Assembly: GCF_032854445.1 (NCBI RefSeq)
Contig: NC_088297.1
Span: 5,953,991 to 6,017,990 of the forward strand
Reading direction: 5' to 3'
Source: Liolophura sinensis
Taxonomy: Eukaryota > Mollusca > Polyplacophora > Chitonida > Chitonidae
Length of the DNA: 64,000 bases
The notes beneath the pieces were generated by a model, which made no database searches, was not told where the DNA came from, and saw nothing but the letters and a program-made list of their open reading frames with translations. A program made the position numbers and the translations under genes. Of this stretch, positions 12,311 to 24,139 are shown piece after piece (the first letter of the stretch is position 1; each line of letters starts with the position of its first letter).

Positions 12311-14130
12311 TAGATAACCATGAAGATCTAAGCACTACGTTTCCCACTGAACAATAAATACCTGAACACTACGTTAACCACTAAACAACAATTGCCTGAA
12401 CACTACGTTATCCACTGAACAATAAATGCCTGAACACTTCCCTATCCACTGAACAATAAATGCCTGAACACTGCGCTATCCACTGAACAATAAATGCCTT
12501 AACATTACGTTATCCATTGAACAATGAATGTCTGAACATTACGTTATCCATTGAACAATAAATGCCCGAACCCTTCGTTATTCAGTGACCAATAATTGCC
12601 TGAACACTACGTTATCCACTGAACAATAAATGCCTGAACACTACGTCTTCCACTGAACAATAAATGCCTGGACACTACGTCATCCACTGCACAATGAATG
12701 TCTGAACACTACGTCATCCACTGCACAATGAATGTCTGAACACTACGCCATCCACTGAACAATAATTGTCTGAACACTGCATTACCCACTGAACAATAAA
12801 TGCCGAACACTTCGTCATTCACTGAACAATAAATGCCGAACACTGCATTACTCACTGAACAATAAATTCCTGAAAACTACGTTACCTACTAAACAATAAA
12901 TGCCTGAACACTACGTTACCCACTGAACAATAAATGCCGAACACTACGTTATCCATTGAACAATAAATTCCTGAAAACTACGTTACCTACTAAACAATAA
13001 ATGCCTGAACACTACGTTACCCACTGAACAATAAATGCCTGAACACTACGTTACCCACTGAACAATAAATGCCCTAGCACTACGTTACCCACTGAACAAT
13101 AAATGCCTGAACACTACGTTACCCACTGAACAATAAATGCCTGAACACTACGTTACCCACTGAACAATAAATGCCCTAACACTACGTTACCCACTGAACA
13201 ATAAATGCCCTAACACTACGTTACCCACTGAACAATAAATGCCTGAACACTACGTTACCTACTGAACAATAAATGCCTGAACACTACGTTACCTACTGAA
13301 CAATAAATGCCTAAATACTACGTTACCTACTGAACAATAAATGCCTGAACACTACGTTACCTACTGAACAATAAATGCCTGAACACTACGTTACCTACTG
13401 AACAATAAATGCCCTAACACTACGTTACCTACTGAACAATAAATGTCTGAACACTACGTTACCCACTGAACAATTAATGCTGCATTACTCACTAAACAAA
13501 AAATGCCTGAACACTACGTTACCTACTAAACAATAAATGCAGAACACTATGTTACCCATTCAACAATAAATGCCTTAACACTACGTCATCCATGAACAAT
13601 AAATTCCTGAACACTACGTTATCCACTGAACAATAAATGCCTTAACACTACGTCATCCATTGAACAATAAATTCATGAACACTACGTTATCCACTGAACA
13701 ATAAATGCCTGAACACTACGTCATCCATGAACAATAAATTCCTGAAAACTACGTTATCCACTGAACAATAAATGCCTTAACACTACGTCATCCATTGAAC
13801 AATAAATTCCTGAACACTACGTTATCCACTGAACAATAAATGCCTGAACACTACGTCACCAACTGAACAATAAATGCCTAAACACTACGTTATCCACTGA
13901 ACAATAAATACCTTGACACTACGTTACCTACTAAACAATGAATGCCTTAACACTACGTTACCCACTGCACAATAAATGCCTGAACACTACCTTATCCACT
14001 GTACAAAAATGCCAGAACACTGCATTATCCACTGAACAATAAATGCCTGAACACTACATCATCCACTGAAAAATAAATGCCTAAGCACTACGTTACCCAC
14101 TGAGCAATAAATGCCTGAGCCCTCCGTCAC
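12310..14130 (+). repeat. Minisatellite, 34-bp unit, about 53 copies
   Basis: The unit is GAACACTACGTTACCCACTG followed by AACAATAAATGCCT. Variants alternate TTACC, TTATCC and GTCATCC, and blocks of like variants (about 13000-13450 and 13560-13860) show local expansion. The unit is not a multiple of three and no long frame survives. The arrays from 12090 are flanked by identical 14-bp phrases CAGGCTATCCTCTA at 12075-12088 and 14138-14151. Confidence 0.95.
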
Positions 14131-14489
14131 TCAATACCAGGCTATCCTCTAGGTAACCATAGTGTGGAAACGAGGATTTTCTTTAAGTGTCTAAAAACTT
14201 GTCTGCTGAATAGGCCTGGGAAAACTTGATTCATAAGCCATCATGATAAAAAACTGACTTTGGTAGAAAATTAACTTTTCTTGCCTGAGTAAATTTTGTT
14301 TGAACATCGAAAGCGATAACGGCATAAGATTGTTTTTTTTATAGACATGACAGCCAAGAATTAAGAGTGATTTTTAGATACTAACCACCTTTAAATCTGA
14401 TATTTGGAATGTTTCAAAATATCAATGAAACTGTTGCGTAAACACTGTTGTTCAAAACTCAAACGCAGGTTTTTAGAAATAAAAGAATA

Positions 14490-14702
14490 CTGTCGGAAAC
14501 ACAGATGTCTGAAACGCAAAACACTTGCATAAAACACAAACACAGCTGTCAAGAACTCAACATTTGGGATCTGAAACTCAAAATATGGTATCTGAAACAC
14601 AAGATTTGGTGCCAGAAGCTCAAACATTGTTGCCTGAAGCTCAACATTTGGCGTCTGACGAACAACGTTTTGCGTCTGAAACACAAACATTTTGTGTGTA
14701 TG
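14490..14702 (+). repeat. Tandem repeat, 21-bp unit, about 9 copies
   Basis: Units such as CTGAAACACAAGATTTGGTGC follow each other at exact 21-bp steps over about 14550-14700. A 21-bp period keeps frames open on both strands. The plus frame at 14525-14734 reads as heptads (SETQNMV, SETQDLV, PEAQTLL). No start context, splice sites or homology suggest a gene. Confidence 0.85.
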
Positions 14703-14734
14703 ACACAGTATTCAGACACGCAAACGTTGTTTAG

Positions 14735-17499
14735 CACCACACAACGGAACTAGATTAAACGACAAAACATCACGCATGAATGTGTGCAAAGCTTTGACCA
14801 GAAAGCGCAGTGAGAAAACCCTCCATTCAAATGGAATAAAATGATAAAGAATGGAACAGTTAAATTATACAAAAAAAGCCACACATGTTAACTGACATGT
14901 TAAACATCTACTAAAGCAAGGCTCTAAACAGCTATTTGCTAAAGCAAGCCAGGTTTCCATGTCAAAAGGTGGACCACATGCGCATGCTCATCCAAATAGA
15001 AAAGAGAAAGATGAAAGAGTCTAAATAGTCTAGAGCTAAGGATTTGCTTCCTGTAAATATGTGTTCTTTACCAGCGCCTCAACAAACGCGACCTGCAAGC
15101 TCTTGTTTGTTTGCAAATTGGAAGTTTGGATCTAATTCAAGGTGTTTCTTTTTGACTACTCAATTTGACAGCAGATTTTTAACAGTTACCAGTGCTTAAA
15201 CTTCCGGGAAATTGATGCCAGGCAACACAGACGTAAAACGAACCCTAAGTGTAGTCGACCAATCGAGAATTTGTCCTTTGAGTTGTGGATTAATTCATTG
15301 GTTAAATATGAATATTGTGTCGTCTGAACAAATTTTCTTTAGTTTGGTATATTCTTTATGTTTTGTGTTGAAAGGAAAACTACGTTGTCATCTTGTCACA
15401 AACTACTATTTCCGGAATTAACCGAAAGACTGTGACGTAGCTGTTAATACTAAATGATCTTCACGGCTATGGTCAGTTTGATGTAGTGCTAAGTGAGAAC
15501 TTGGAAATCAGTTAATTCTGGTGCAGACGAAAGAGTTGTCTCCCTTCGGAGCAGAGTTGTCTCCCTTCGGAGCAAGTTTGTTCACGTGACTGAGAGGTAG
15601 GTAATTTCCGGCTGCTACAGATGGGTTGACTCTGCTGAGTGGAGAGTAGAACTATATATACACAACTCTACTAAACAGTGAAGAACACATTTTCAACTCA
15701 CATTGTGTCGAAGACCGCTCAGTGCTGACTGAAAAGAAATTAAACATAGCTTAAATATAGATACCCGAGGAAAGAAAAAAAACTGCATTTCAGTCGCCAG
15801 TTCCCTGTTGACGCATACGCCAAGCCAAGCGCCTTTTTTCAAATCAGCCAAAGCGTTTTGCCAAGCATGGGTTATCTGCTCTTTAACAGTTTTTGAGGAG
15901 TGAAATTTTACCCGGATTATTGCTATTAAGATAATAATAACTGAACACTAACGTAAAGCACCACGACAAGAACACTTAGTGGTTAACATGAAAACATCTT
16001 ACTCATTTTAGCACAAAAAATTCTTAAATGAGCACTCAGTTTATGGATTTTACGGGGGAAAGTTTGGATTAAGGTGGTCTGATGCAAAGAAAAATGTTTT
16101 TTTTTCGAAAATGACTCAAAAGTGTTACTTAATGTCACAGTTGATCATTTTTCCATGATTAATAAATGTTGTAAATAACCGATATACAAAGTCGGCGTGA
16201 CATCAAAATCCAACTGGTCGACTGAGACCAATTTTGACTTGCATTTAACGAAATCTTTACGAAAATGAGAAAAGCGATATTCAGATAGGGTGTTCAATGC
16301 TCTATCTTGTGACGCTGGCTTCAATTTGTAGATGCTTCAAACTTGTCTGTTTACTCCATGTTTGTTGATAAAGAATGCAAATAACCCATACAGTGGCCAA
16401 TTCTGCTCCCTGCAACCGAGCACGTGCAGTCGCCGGAAACAGCGTCTTTCTTACCTCCATATGCCAAAGATTCAAGCAATGCAACTATAGTAATAATTGT
16501 AAGTAAGAAAAAAATTATTTCGTGGTTAGGTGGGATTGCAAAGCACAGGGTGGGAAATGGACCAGCACGCATGCGTAAATAAATGTACCCAAACATATAA
16601 CCATTATACACAACGTACAATGCGACAGTCCATAGCCCCTCGCCAGAATATACATAAAGGGAGGGGTTGTTGTAGCCAATCGGGCCGTGCCACATCACAA
16701 TGAAAGAGAACTGCATCAGCCAATCTAGTTGTGTCACGTCACGGTACACACGAAACCTTACAGGCAATGTCAGTAAAAAAAATTGAATAGATAATTAGTT
16801 AAAGACAATCTACATTGGATCCAGACAATTTTAAATCGCAAACAGACCGGGAAAAACGCACAAACGCCTATTTGGAAATTTATTTACAAGAATGTAGGAC
16901 TACGTATGTTTCCGCATTGGACTTGAGATTTTATAGGTTTTATTTATTTTCATTCAACGGAAAGCACATTAAACTCATGACAAATTGTGTAGGTGCAGAA
17001 CGTAGTGACAGTTAAATTAGTTTAAGAAATGCAGTTGGCTGTTTTCCTACTCAGAAAACAGTTCTGAACTTGTCGTGACATCTAATGAATGAGTAGCTTT
17101 GTTGCAATATGCAAATATACTGGCTTGGTTCCACATGCTGTGTTGACTATATTGGGTGCTGTAATTTTGGCAGAAAGTCCATCCCTCTTTAAAAAGTGGA
17201 TTTTACAGCGTGGAATCTTTCTAGCAACACAAACCAAGACCGAGGGTGAAGAAATCTAGGTCAGCGTCCCACTGACCCACTTAGTAACATTTGGATTACG
17301 TGAGAAAATATCACATTATCGACAGTTCCGCGAAACCACTTGCTCTTACAGGTCTCTGACCTAATTTATCTTGGCAGACGTCTTTTTAACCGAGTAGCTG
17401 CTGCTAACTTAATATTCGGCTTTAAAGGTGGCGATCGTGAAAGATCATGCCACACAACATCCGGGCGTTTAATTCCACCGTGTGGAGTCTATCACAATG
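14735..17499. other. Mostly unique DNA with a possible promoter-like segment
   Basis: No recognised gene. Notable points: a 21-bp direct duplication of GAGTTGTCTCCCTTCGGAGC near 15532-15573; an E-box CACGTG near 15584; a TATATATACAC element near 15651; and CCAAT/ATTGG motifs at about 16675-16730. A 138-codon minus frame (16351-16767) with a hydrophobic stretch IIFFLLTIITIVALL overlaps that motif-rich segment, but it matches no family I know. Confidence 0.4.
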
Positions 17500-18125
17500 G
17501 ATATACTAAAGCCCAGCCTGGCTGAGTCAGTAGGCAATACTAAGGAGTCCATACACAGTACTAATGACTCAGCACACAGTGGAACTGATCCAGTATGCAT
17601 ACTACTTTGTCACTACAATACAATATTGACTACACAGTGTAATGTGACAGAACCAGTATTACGCTGCGGTGGTACTGAGCCAGTATATAGTGCCGCGGAG
17701 ACGCTGAGCCACTGTGCACTGTAGCTGGGTTGAAAGACATTAATACTGAGCCATTGCACCATAGAGCTGAGTTAATGCACCGTGCAGCTGAGCCAGTACA
17801 CTTTACAGTTGAGCCAGTACACCGTCCTGCTGAGTCAGTACACTGTGTGACTAAGGCAGCACACTATGCAGTTGAGCCAGTGCACCTTGCGGCTGAGCCA
17901 GTACACCTTGCATCTGAGCCAGAACACGTGGAGCTTAGCCAGAACACCGTGTACCTGAGACAGTGTAGCTAAACTAGTGCACGGTGCAGCTGAGCAAGAA
18001 GCTGAGTGAGCACATCATGTAGTTTAGCCAGTGCACGGTGTAGCTGATCCAGTGCACCGTGCTGCTGAGGCAGAAAGCTATGCAGCTGACCCAGTGCAAC
18101 GTGCAGCTGAGTCAGTATACCGTGC
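17500..18125 (+). repeat. Tandem repeat, about 21-bp unit
   Basis: Units of the form GCTGAGCCAGTACACCGTGCA repeat from about 17500 (degenerate) and most clearly from 17735 to 18125. Frames stay open through the array (80 codons at 17730-17972, reading AEPVHLA-like heptads). The frame ends inside the array while the DNA repeat continues, which argues for a minisatellite rather than an exon. Confidence 0.88.
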
Positions 18126-18374
18126 ATATGAGCTAGATATACCCGTCGTATTTAACACAAATTCTTCACTTCAGTGTAAAAACTCAATTAAAAAAATCCA
18201 TTTGTAATGATATTATAGCTTAACAATTTGCATCAGTTATTGGTTTGCTAAATTGAGCCTCCTTCTTAACTGAATTAATGCTAACCCCTAACGAGCACAT
18301 CCTCTATCAGCTTCTAGAAAACAATAATATTAAAACAGAAGCAGAAGTACATTTTCTAAAAAATACCTCATATC

Positions 18375-18570
18375 AGTAAAACTGTGCGCACAAAAACTGC
18401 ATCGATTCAGTACAAAACCAGCATGGAGTACAAAATCGGAGCCCAGTAAAAAAGTCACAGAGGTAAAAAAATTGGAACGCCATACAAAGTCGAAGTTCAG
18501 TACAAAATCTCCGCGCAGTAAAAAAAATTGCCGTGCACTACAAAATCTCCACGCAGTATAAAATCCCCGC
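18375..18570 (+). repeat. Degenerate tandem repeat, about 20-25 bp unit
   Basis: Recurring CAGTACAAAATC, CAGTAAAAAA and CATACAAAGTC phrases with CGGAGCC or CCGCGC linkers, about eight imperfect units. It creates a 92-codon minus open frame (18330-18608) of no recognisable family. Confidence 0.7.
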
Positions 18571-18574
18571 AAAA

Positions 18575-19585
18575 TATTGTGCTTCGAATTTCTGATTCTC
18601 TTTTTCAAAATTCTACATAATTACCACCGTAACCGACCTTGCATTAAAACCTTTTCGCGTGTTTCGTCAGATATTCGGAAATTTCAACTTGGTCCATGTT
18701 TGAAATCTGGTGGATCATAAGCATTAAAGGAAATCAACTACTTTTAATCAAGCCTAAATGTCTGGCTTTTTTGTTCCAAATTTGAACAAAGTACGACCTA
18801 AACCAGAAAACATTCTTAAACGTCAGTATTTACCCTTGAACATTAAGCCTACTTCTTCTTTCTTTTGGGTTTTTTTTGGCATGGGAGGGGGGGGGGGGTC
18901 AAAAGGACCTGTGTACAATAAAGCGCAAATTTTAAAATTTCTCTTTGTTTTTCTGTCTAACCTTTCACGAGGGTACAGCCTTGGGGAAAAAAAAAACAAA
19001 TATCGACAAAGCTGTGTTTGGGGTTTTGAAAATCTATGCTACCTTTGTACGCTCTTCAGTAAAGCGTCGATATTCCCGACATGTTTAATCCTATCACAGC
19101 TGAACATAATCACAGCACCTGACATGCGCAAGAGACATCCGAGAATCCATGTCCCTTCGCAGTCTGCATATGGATTCATCGCGATGTTGCATGGCGTCAA
19201 TACTGGACAGTGTACAGATGCCAGCTAGTCTAAATGTACTCATAAATAAACCAAGTGCCAACTGTTTACCCTATATTTTTGCATCTTATCGACTGGCTTT
19301 TAATTAATTATTCAAACACAGCCATTCCATTTCTGACGTAGGGGTGCGCAGGGTTAGGGAGAGATTTACGGCTGTGTGTGAAAACCTTTTCGGAATTTGG
19401 CTGTCAAAGCTAGATGACATTTCGGGTGAATTAATCAGGTAAATAATTTGCTATTTAATTAATTATCGGATTGACACTTTCCAAGGATAGAACATAATTT
19501 AATTGTCCTTGGTAAAATGTACAATGAAACGCCAATGGATTTTTTTTTTAGAGCAGAAAATATTCCCACGCAAAATCATGGACAA
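18575..19585. other. Unique DNA with a G run
   Basis: A 156-codon plus frame at 18758-19228 passes through a run of about 13 G (18884-18898) and shows no domain, so I do not call it a gene. The remainder is AT-rich with TTAATTAATTA phrases near 19300 and 19455. Confidence 0.45.
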
Positions 19586-19589
19586 ATAA

Positions 19590-20850
19590 TTGTACATCGC
19601 ACAGACAGAGATTGTACATCAGACAGACAGGGACTGTACATCAAAGAGAGACAGTACATAAGAGAGGCAGTACGTAAGACAGAATGTACATCACACACTG
19701 ATCGTACATCAGAATGAAACAGAGACTGTACATGAGACAGACAGAGACTGTACATCACACAGACGAGACTGTACATCAGACAGAGAGAGTATGTTCATCA
19801 GAGAGACAGAGACTGTACATCAGACACACACACTGTAAATCAGACAGATTGTACAAATGACAGACTGAGACTGTACATCAGACAGACAGACTGTGCATCA
19901 GAGAGACAGGGACTGTACATCAGACAAACAGAGACTGTACATCAGACAGAGAGAGCATGTTCATCAGACAGACAGAGACTGTACATCAGACAGATTGGGA
20001 CAGTACATCAGCCAGACAGAAAATGTACATCAGACAGAGCGAGACTTACATCAGACAGACAGACTGTACATCAGACAGACATAGGCTGTATATCAGACAA
20101 CCAGAGACTGTACATAAGACAGACAGAGATTGTACATCAAGCAGAGACTGTGCATTAGACAGACAGACATGTACATCAGATAGAGACTGTGCATCAAACA
20201 GAGACTGTACATCAGACAGACAGAGACTGTACATCAGACAGAGACTGTGCATCAGACAGAGAATGTACATCAGACAGACAGAGACTTTGCATCAGGCAGA
20301 CAGAGACTGTACATCAGACAAAGACTGTACATCAGACAGACAGAGACTGTGCATCAGACAGAAAGACTGTACAGCAGACAGACAGAGACTTTGCATCAGG
20401 CAGACAGAGACTGTACATCAGACAGACAGAGACTGTACATCAGACAGACAGAGACTGTGCATCAGACAGAAAGACTGTACAGCAGACAGATTGAGACTGT
20501 ACATCAGACAGACAGACTGTACATCAGAGAGACAGAGATGTATATCAGACAGACAGAGACTGTACATCAGACAAACAGAGACTGTACATCAGACAGAAAG
20601 ACTGTACAGCAGACAGATTGAGACTGTACATCAGACAGACAGAGACTGTACATCAGAGAGACAGGGACTGTACATCAGTGAGACAGAGACTGTACTTCAG
20701 ACAGAGAGACTGTACATTCAGACAGAGACTGTGCATCAGACAGACAGAGACTATGCATCAGACAGACAGAGACTGTGCATCAGAAAGAGACTGTGCATCA
20801 GACAGAGACTGTACATCAGACAGACAGAGTGTGTTCATCAGAGAGACAGA
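19590..20850 (+). repeat. Minisatellite, 22-bp unit, about 55 copies
   Basis: Unit GACTGTACATCAGACAGACAG followed by A. Single-unit variants (AGAGAGACAG, GTGCATCAG, AAAGACTGTACAGC) recur as blocks, for example the pattern around 20340-20500 repeats around 20580-20640, implying multi-unit duplication. Because 22 is not a multiple of three, each frame cycles every 66 bp (TVHQTDRDCTSDRQRLYIRQ), giving a 347-codon open frame at 19957-21000 plus overlapping frames. This is array-driven and has no gene-like features. Confidence 0.95.
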
Positions 20851-21024
20851 ACTGAAGATCAAAAGGTAAAGACTTCAAAGGTACACGTCAGTAAGACAAC
20901 AATGTTGTTAGCGAACGTGTATTGTGAAATTACAACTGTTTTTAATGTTAAATTTACTGCTTTACAAATCGGAAACAGGGATCCAAACATGTATGGATGA
21001 ACCTACTTAAAACAAATGCAAATT

Positions 21025-21430
21025 GGAACCATAAAATGATTGGAACCATACTGTTTAGAACCGAAACGAATGCAACCAAACATCTTGAAATCGCATGGTT
21101 TGAAACCATGCAACCATGAAAGCACACTGCTTGGGATCGTTAGGGATGAAACCAAAGAGCCTGGCAGCATACTGCTTGGGATCGCGAATGCTCAAACCAA
21201 ACAGCTTGGAACCACACTGCTTGAAATCGCGGGGGCTCATACCAAACAGCTTGGAACCACACTGCTTGAAATCGCGGGGGCTCATACCAAACAGCTTGGA
21301 ACCACACTGCTTGGAGTGGTAAAAGATGAAACCAAACAGCTTAGAAGCACACTGCTTGGGCTCACGAGAGATGAAACCAAACAGCCTGAAAACACAATGC
21401 TTGGAAGACAAGTGTCAGGAACCATTGGTC
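21025..21430 (+). repeat. Tandem repeat, 45-bp unit, about 8 copies
   Basis: Units run CCAAACAGCTTGGAACCACA, CTGCTTGAAATCGCGGGGGC, TCATA. The two central units are almost identical and the outer ones diverge. The 45-bp period keeps a 144-codon plus frame (21040-21474) and a 118-codon minus frame open. The plus frame reads as 15-residue repeats KQLGTTLLEIAGAHT. Confidence 0.92.
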
Positions 21431-21480
21431 CAGCACCAAACATGAGACGCAAATTTATTTTTTTGCACATCTGATGCATT

Positions 21481-21945
21481 CTATCTGGTTCTTTCTTCGG
21501 CGCTGTCGGCATGTATCATTATACTGGTTCCATCTTTGGCACAGTCGGCGTGTATCATTATACTGGTTCCATCTTTGGCACAGTCGGCGTGTATCATTAT
21601 ACTGGTTCCTTCTTTGGCACAGTCGGCGTGTATCATTATACTGGTTCCTTCTTCGGCGCTGTCGGCATGTATCATTATACTGGTTCTTTCTTCGGCGCTG
21701 TCGGCATGTATCATTATACTGGTTCCATCTTTGGCACAGTCGGCATGTATCATTATACTGGTTCCTTCTTTGGCACAGTCGGCGTGTATCATTATACTGG
21801 TTCCTTCTTCGGCGCTGTCGGCATGTATCATTATACTGGTTCTTTCTTCGGCGCTGTCGGCATGTATCATTATACTGGTTCCATCTTTGGCACAGTCGGC
21901 ATGTATCATTATACTGGTTCCATCTTTGGCACAGTCGGCGCGCAT
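21481..21945 (+). repeat. Tandem repeat, 39-bp unit, 12 copies, with higher-order structure
   Basis: Each unit is GGCATGTATCATTATACTGG followed by TTCCATCTTTGGCACAGTC or by TTCCTTCTTCGGCGCTGTC. Variants follow a repeated four-unit order (ATCTTTGGCACA, CTTTGGCACA, CTTCGGCGCT, TTTCTTCGGCGCT), about 156 bp, seen twice. Open frames of 151 to 172 codons exist in all three plus frames and one of 160 on the minus strand. One plus frame reads G(V/M)YHYTGS(I/F)FG(T/A)V. All frames being open at once is expected from the period and is not evidence of coding. Confidence 0.95.
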
Positions 21946-22666
21946 CACTGGTCTATTATACACTGAGTTGTATTGTGAGGTTTGCTCACTAGGACGCTTA
22001 TTTATTCGTTACTGCGCATGCTCTGGGTAAGAATTCCCATGCCTTGGCTCTTTTGCTCCCCTTACTATTACAGCATCATTCGCTTTGTCTACCTGTCGCC
22101 CAGGCCAGGTAGTTCTGAAAAGGCGGACATAGCTGAGATGAATAATGACCTCGCAGAAATCCGGCAAATTTATCCATGCCGAAACTAGTAAGAAATTATC
22201 GTCCGGATTTTGCTGACACCATTGAAAGGTGATCGAAAGACAACGTCGGCTACCAATCAATCAACTTCCGGTCTGCAGTGCAACTGACGCTTTTCAAGGC
22301 GGGATTGTGCGCTCTTTTGTGCGCACCATACCACCTTCAGCCCCTTCAACCTGTTTCAAATATGCATGCGCCGTCATCTTCTTCACTGTAATAGTCCTGG
22401 ATGCACATCCAGATGGACTAGCCTTCCATCGCACAACTGCAGAATTAGAGTCCAAAAATGTCCAGCAAATCTTGTGTCCCCAGCTTGAATCGATAAATAT
22501 CTTCAACGGCAATATGGACAATTGAGCTTTCGGCATATGTTTGACATTATTGAATCATTTGGTAATATTTATTCTTTTTCACCAGAAAGAGTCTCAAGCC
22601 TAAACTCTCATGATCACCCTATTTGTCTCAGAGCTACAGAAAATTAGGTCACGAACCCATGGCTAC

Positions 22667-22725
22667 TGACGTCACTGCTAGGGAAAAATCACCCAGCTGA
22701 CGTCATAGCAGCGACCTATAATATA
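22667..22725 (+). promoter_or_regulatory. Paired CRE palindromes upstream of a TATA-like element
   Basis: Two perfect TGACGTCA sites at 22667-22674 and 22698-22705 lie 31 bp apart (about three helical turns), followed by TATAATATA at 22717-22725. The arrangement looks like a compact CREB/ATF-responsive promoter. No downstream open frame or transcript evidence supports it, and the strand is uncertain because CREs are palindromic. Confidence 0.4.
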
Positions 22726-23717
22726 TCGTTCACACTGAATGACGTTGTTAGGCAAAGCGCAATGTAGTGTTAACAGCAAAGTGGCCGTAAGGGAAAAAAA
22801 GAATTAGATATTGTCTGTGATTGTTAACCATGTCGCCGCGTTTTATGCCGCTTATGAAAAAAATTTTTAGTGTTGTATCTTGCACTATGATAAAATGCCT
22901 TAAAAAATTGAGCACAGTTACATAACCTTTCGTTATACAATTCATACTCAGATAAATATATTAAAAAGGTTCCTGGTACATATCTCATCTTTCTTCCTCT
23001 TTGCAAGAAACCGAATAAAGTACTACGATTTGCAAGAATACCGTAAATGTTAAAAAATTGCAAACCACACTTTTAATTCTCAGTTACATTTTGAAAGCTT
23101 TTTTCTTTATGGCTTTGTAACGCTTTTGAGTGGTAAAGATGAGACCAAACTTTTCCCAGCCATTTTTCATTATATTTCTTGCATGTGCATAGGTTAAGAG
23201 TTTGGCGCGAAAAGTTGAAAAATGCAAAACTAAGACGACCAATGAAACAATATACATGTGCACATTTTCCATATTTTAACAACTGTGTCAACATTTTTGA
23301 AAACATATCTAACAAAAAAATAAGACATTGTTAGTTTCCAGTAGGATTCCATAGTTTTCCAAACCCCCCGAACAAAAGTGGCTTGAAAGCGATTTTCACA
23401 TTTACTGCTCCGTGAGTACACATCAGAAAATCCTAAAATGTTGTGGAATATTTAAAATTGCCTATGCGTTCAAAGCTTTAAGTACGTACACGATGTATAT
23501 CTTTATCTTAAAAATGCTTCGACACTCAGTGTAATAAAATTGGCAACAGATATTTGTAACTTCCTCTTCACAGTTTTCGTGGGATTTTAAATGTCATTTA
23601 ATACATTACGCTTATATATTTTGAATAATTTTGAGAATTTCCCTGTCTACTTTGAATAATTATGAAAAGTGCGTTTTAAATGATTGTTGCATTTAACCTT
23701 GTAGTTCAACTACAGTT

Positions 23718-23781
23718 TGCCGGTCATACTGGAGGAACATTAACATGATAACAGAGAAACATTCCTCCAATATGACCGTCA
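23718..23781. other. Inverted repeat able to form a hairpin, arms about 20 bp
   Basis: The arm CGGTCATACTGGAGGAA (23721-23737) is complementary to TTCCTCCAATATGACCG (23762-23778) with one T/C change that still allows a G-U pair in RNA. Weaker pairing extends outward by about three bases. The loop is 24 nt. It could be a small RNA hairpin or the remains of a foldback element. Confidence 0.7.
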
Positions 23782-24097
23782 AAATATCTCAAAAGCAACC
23801 TCCATATGTACACCGACATGGCGCTAAGCCATAACCATTCATTTTGATATTATACAAATTTATATCATTTAATTTAAACATTGTCTATACATCACATTAA
23901 TAAAACGTAATTTCGCTTTCGATGAATTTATCTTTATATATGTAAATTGTATGTAAATATATGTAAATTTTTATTTGTGTTCTGCAATCGCATGATGTAT
24001 AATCCACAAACTAGCTTACTTCCATTAATCACCTGTTTTCATGCTGTATGTCATAAAAATACACGGCAAACTGCAAGTCAACCTACAACCGAAAGAA

Positions 24098-24137
24098 ATA
24101 TTTGAGTATCATAAACCCCAAGCACTCACTCAATTCA
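24098..24137 (+). repeat. SINE B-type tail fragment in the Shaw intron
   Basis: TTGAGTATCATAAACCCCAA followed by GCACTCACTCAATTCAC matches the 3' end of the B-type SINE. It lies about 260 bp inside the intron from the Shaw splice donor, antisense to the gene. No head or body remains. Confidence 0.75.
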
Positions 24138-24139
24138 CA

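Larger units (their letters stand above)
21961..24097. other. Unique DNA with regulatory-looking motifs, no gene
   Basis: Several frames of 60-100 codons at 21982-22536 lie in somewhat more GC-rich DNA but show no domain and overlap on both strands. The paired CRE and the hairpin inside this interval are listed separately. 23400-24060 is very AT-rich. Confidence 0.5.

Noticed and set aside
12310-14130. CRISPR-like array
   Set aside because: Units are contiguous 34-bp repeats with no unique spacers, in an animal genome.
16351-16767. 138-codon minus frame with a hydrophobic segment as a possible membrane protein or missing Shaw exon
   Set aside because: It has none of the Kv S1-S6 or pore motifs, and it overlaps a segment with CCAAT and CRE-like motifs. 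No family is recognised.
18758-19228. 156-codon plus frame as a gene
   Set aside because: It runs through a 13-base G homopolymer and low-complexity sequence, with no domain or homology recognised.
19957-21000. 347-codon open frame, the longest in the window
   Set aside because: It is generated by the 22-bp array: each frame cycles through the same 22-residue pattern and overlapping frames are equally open. There is no domain, no homology and no splice structure.
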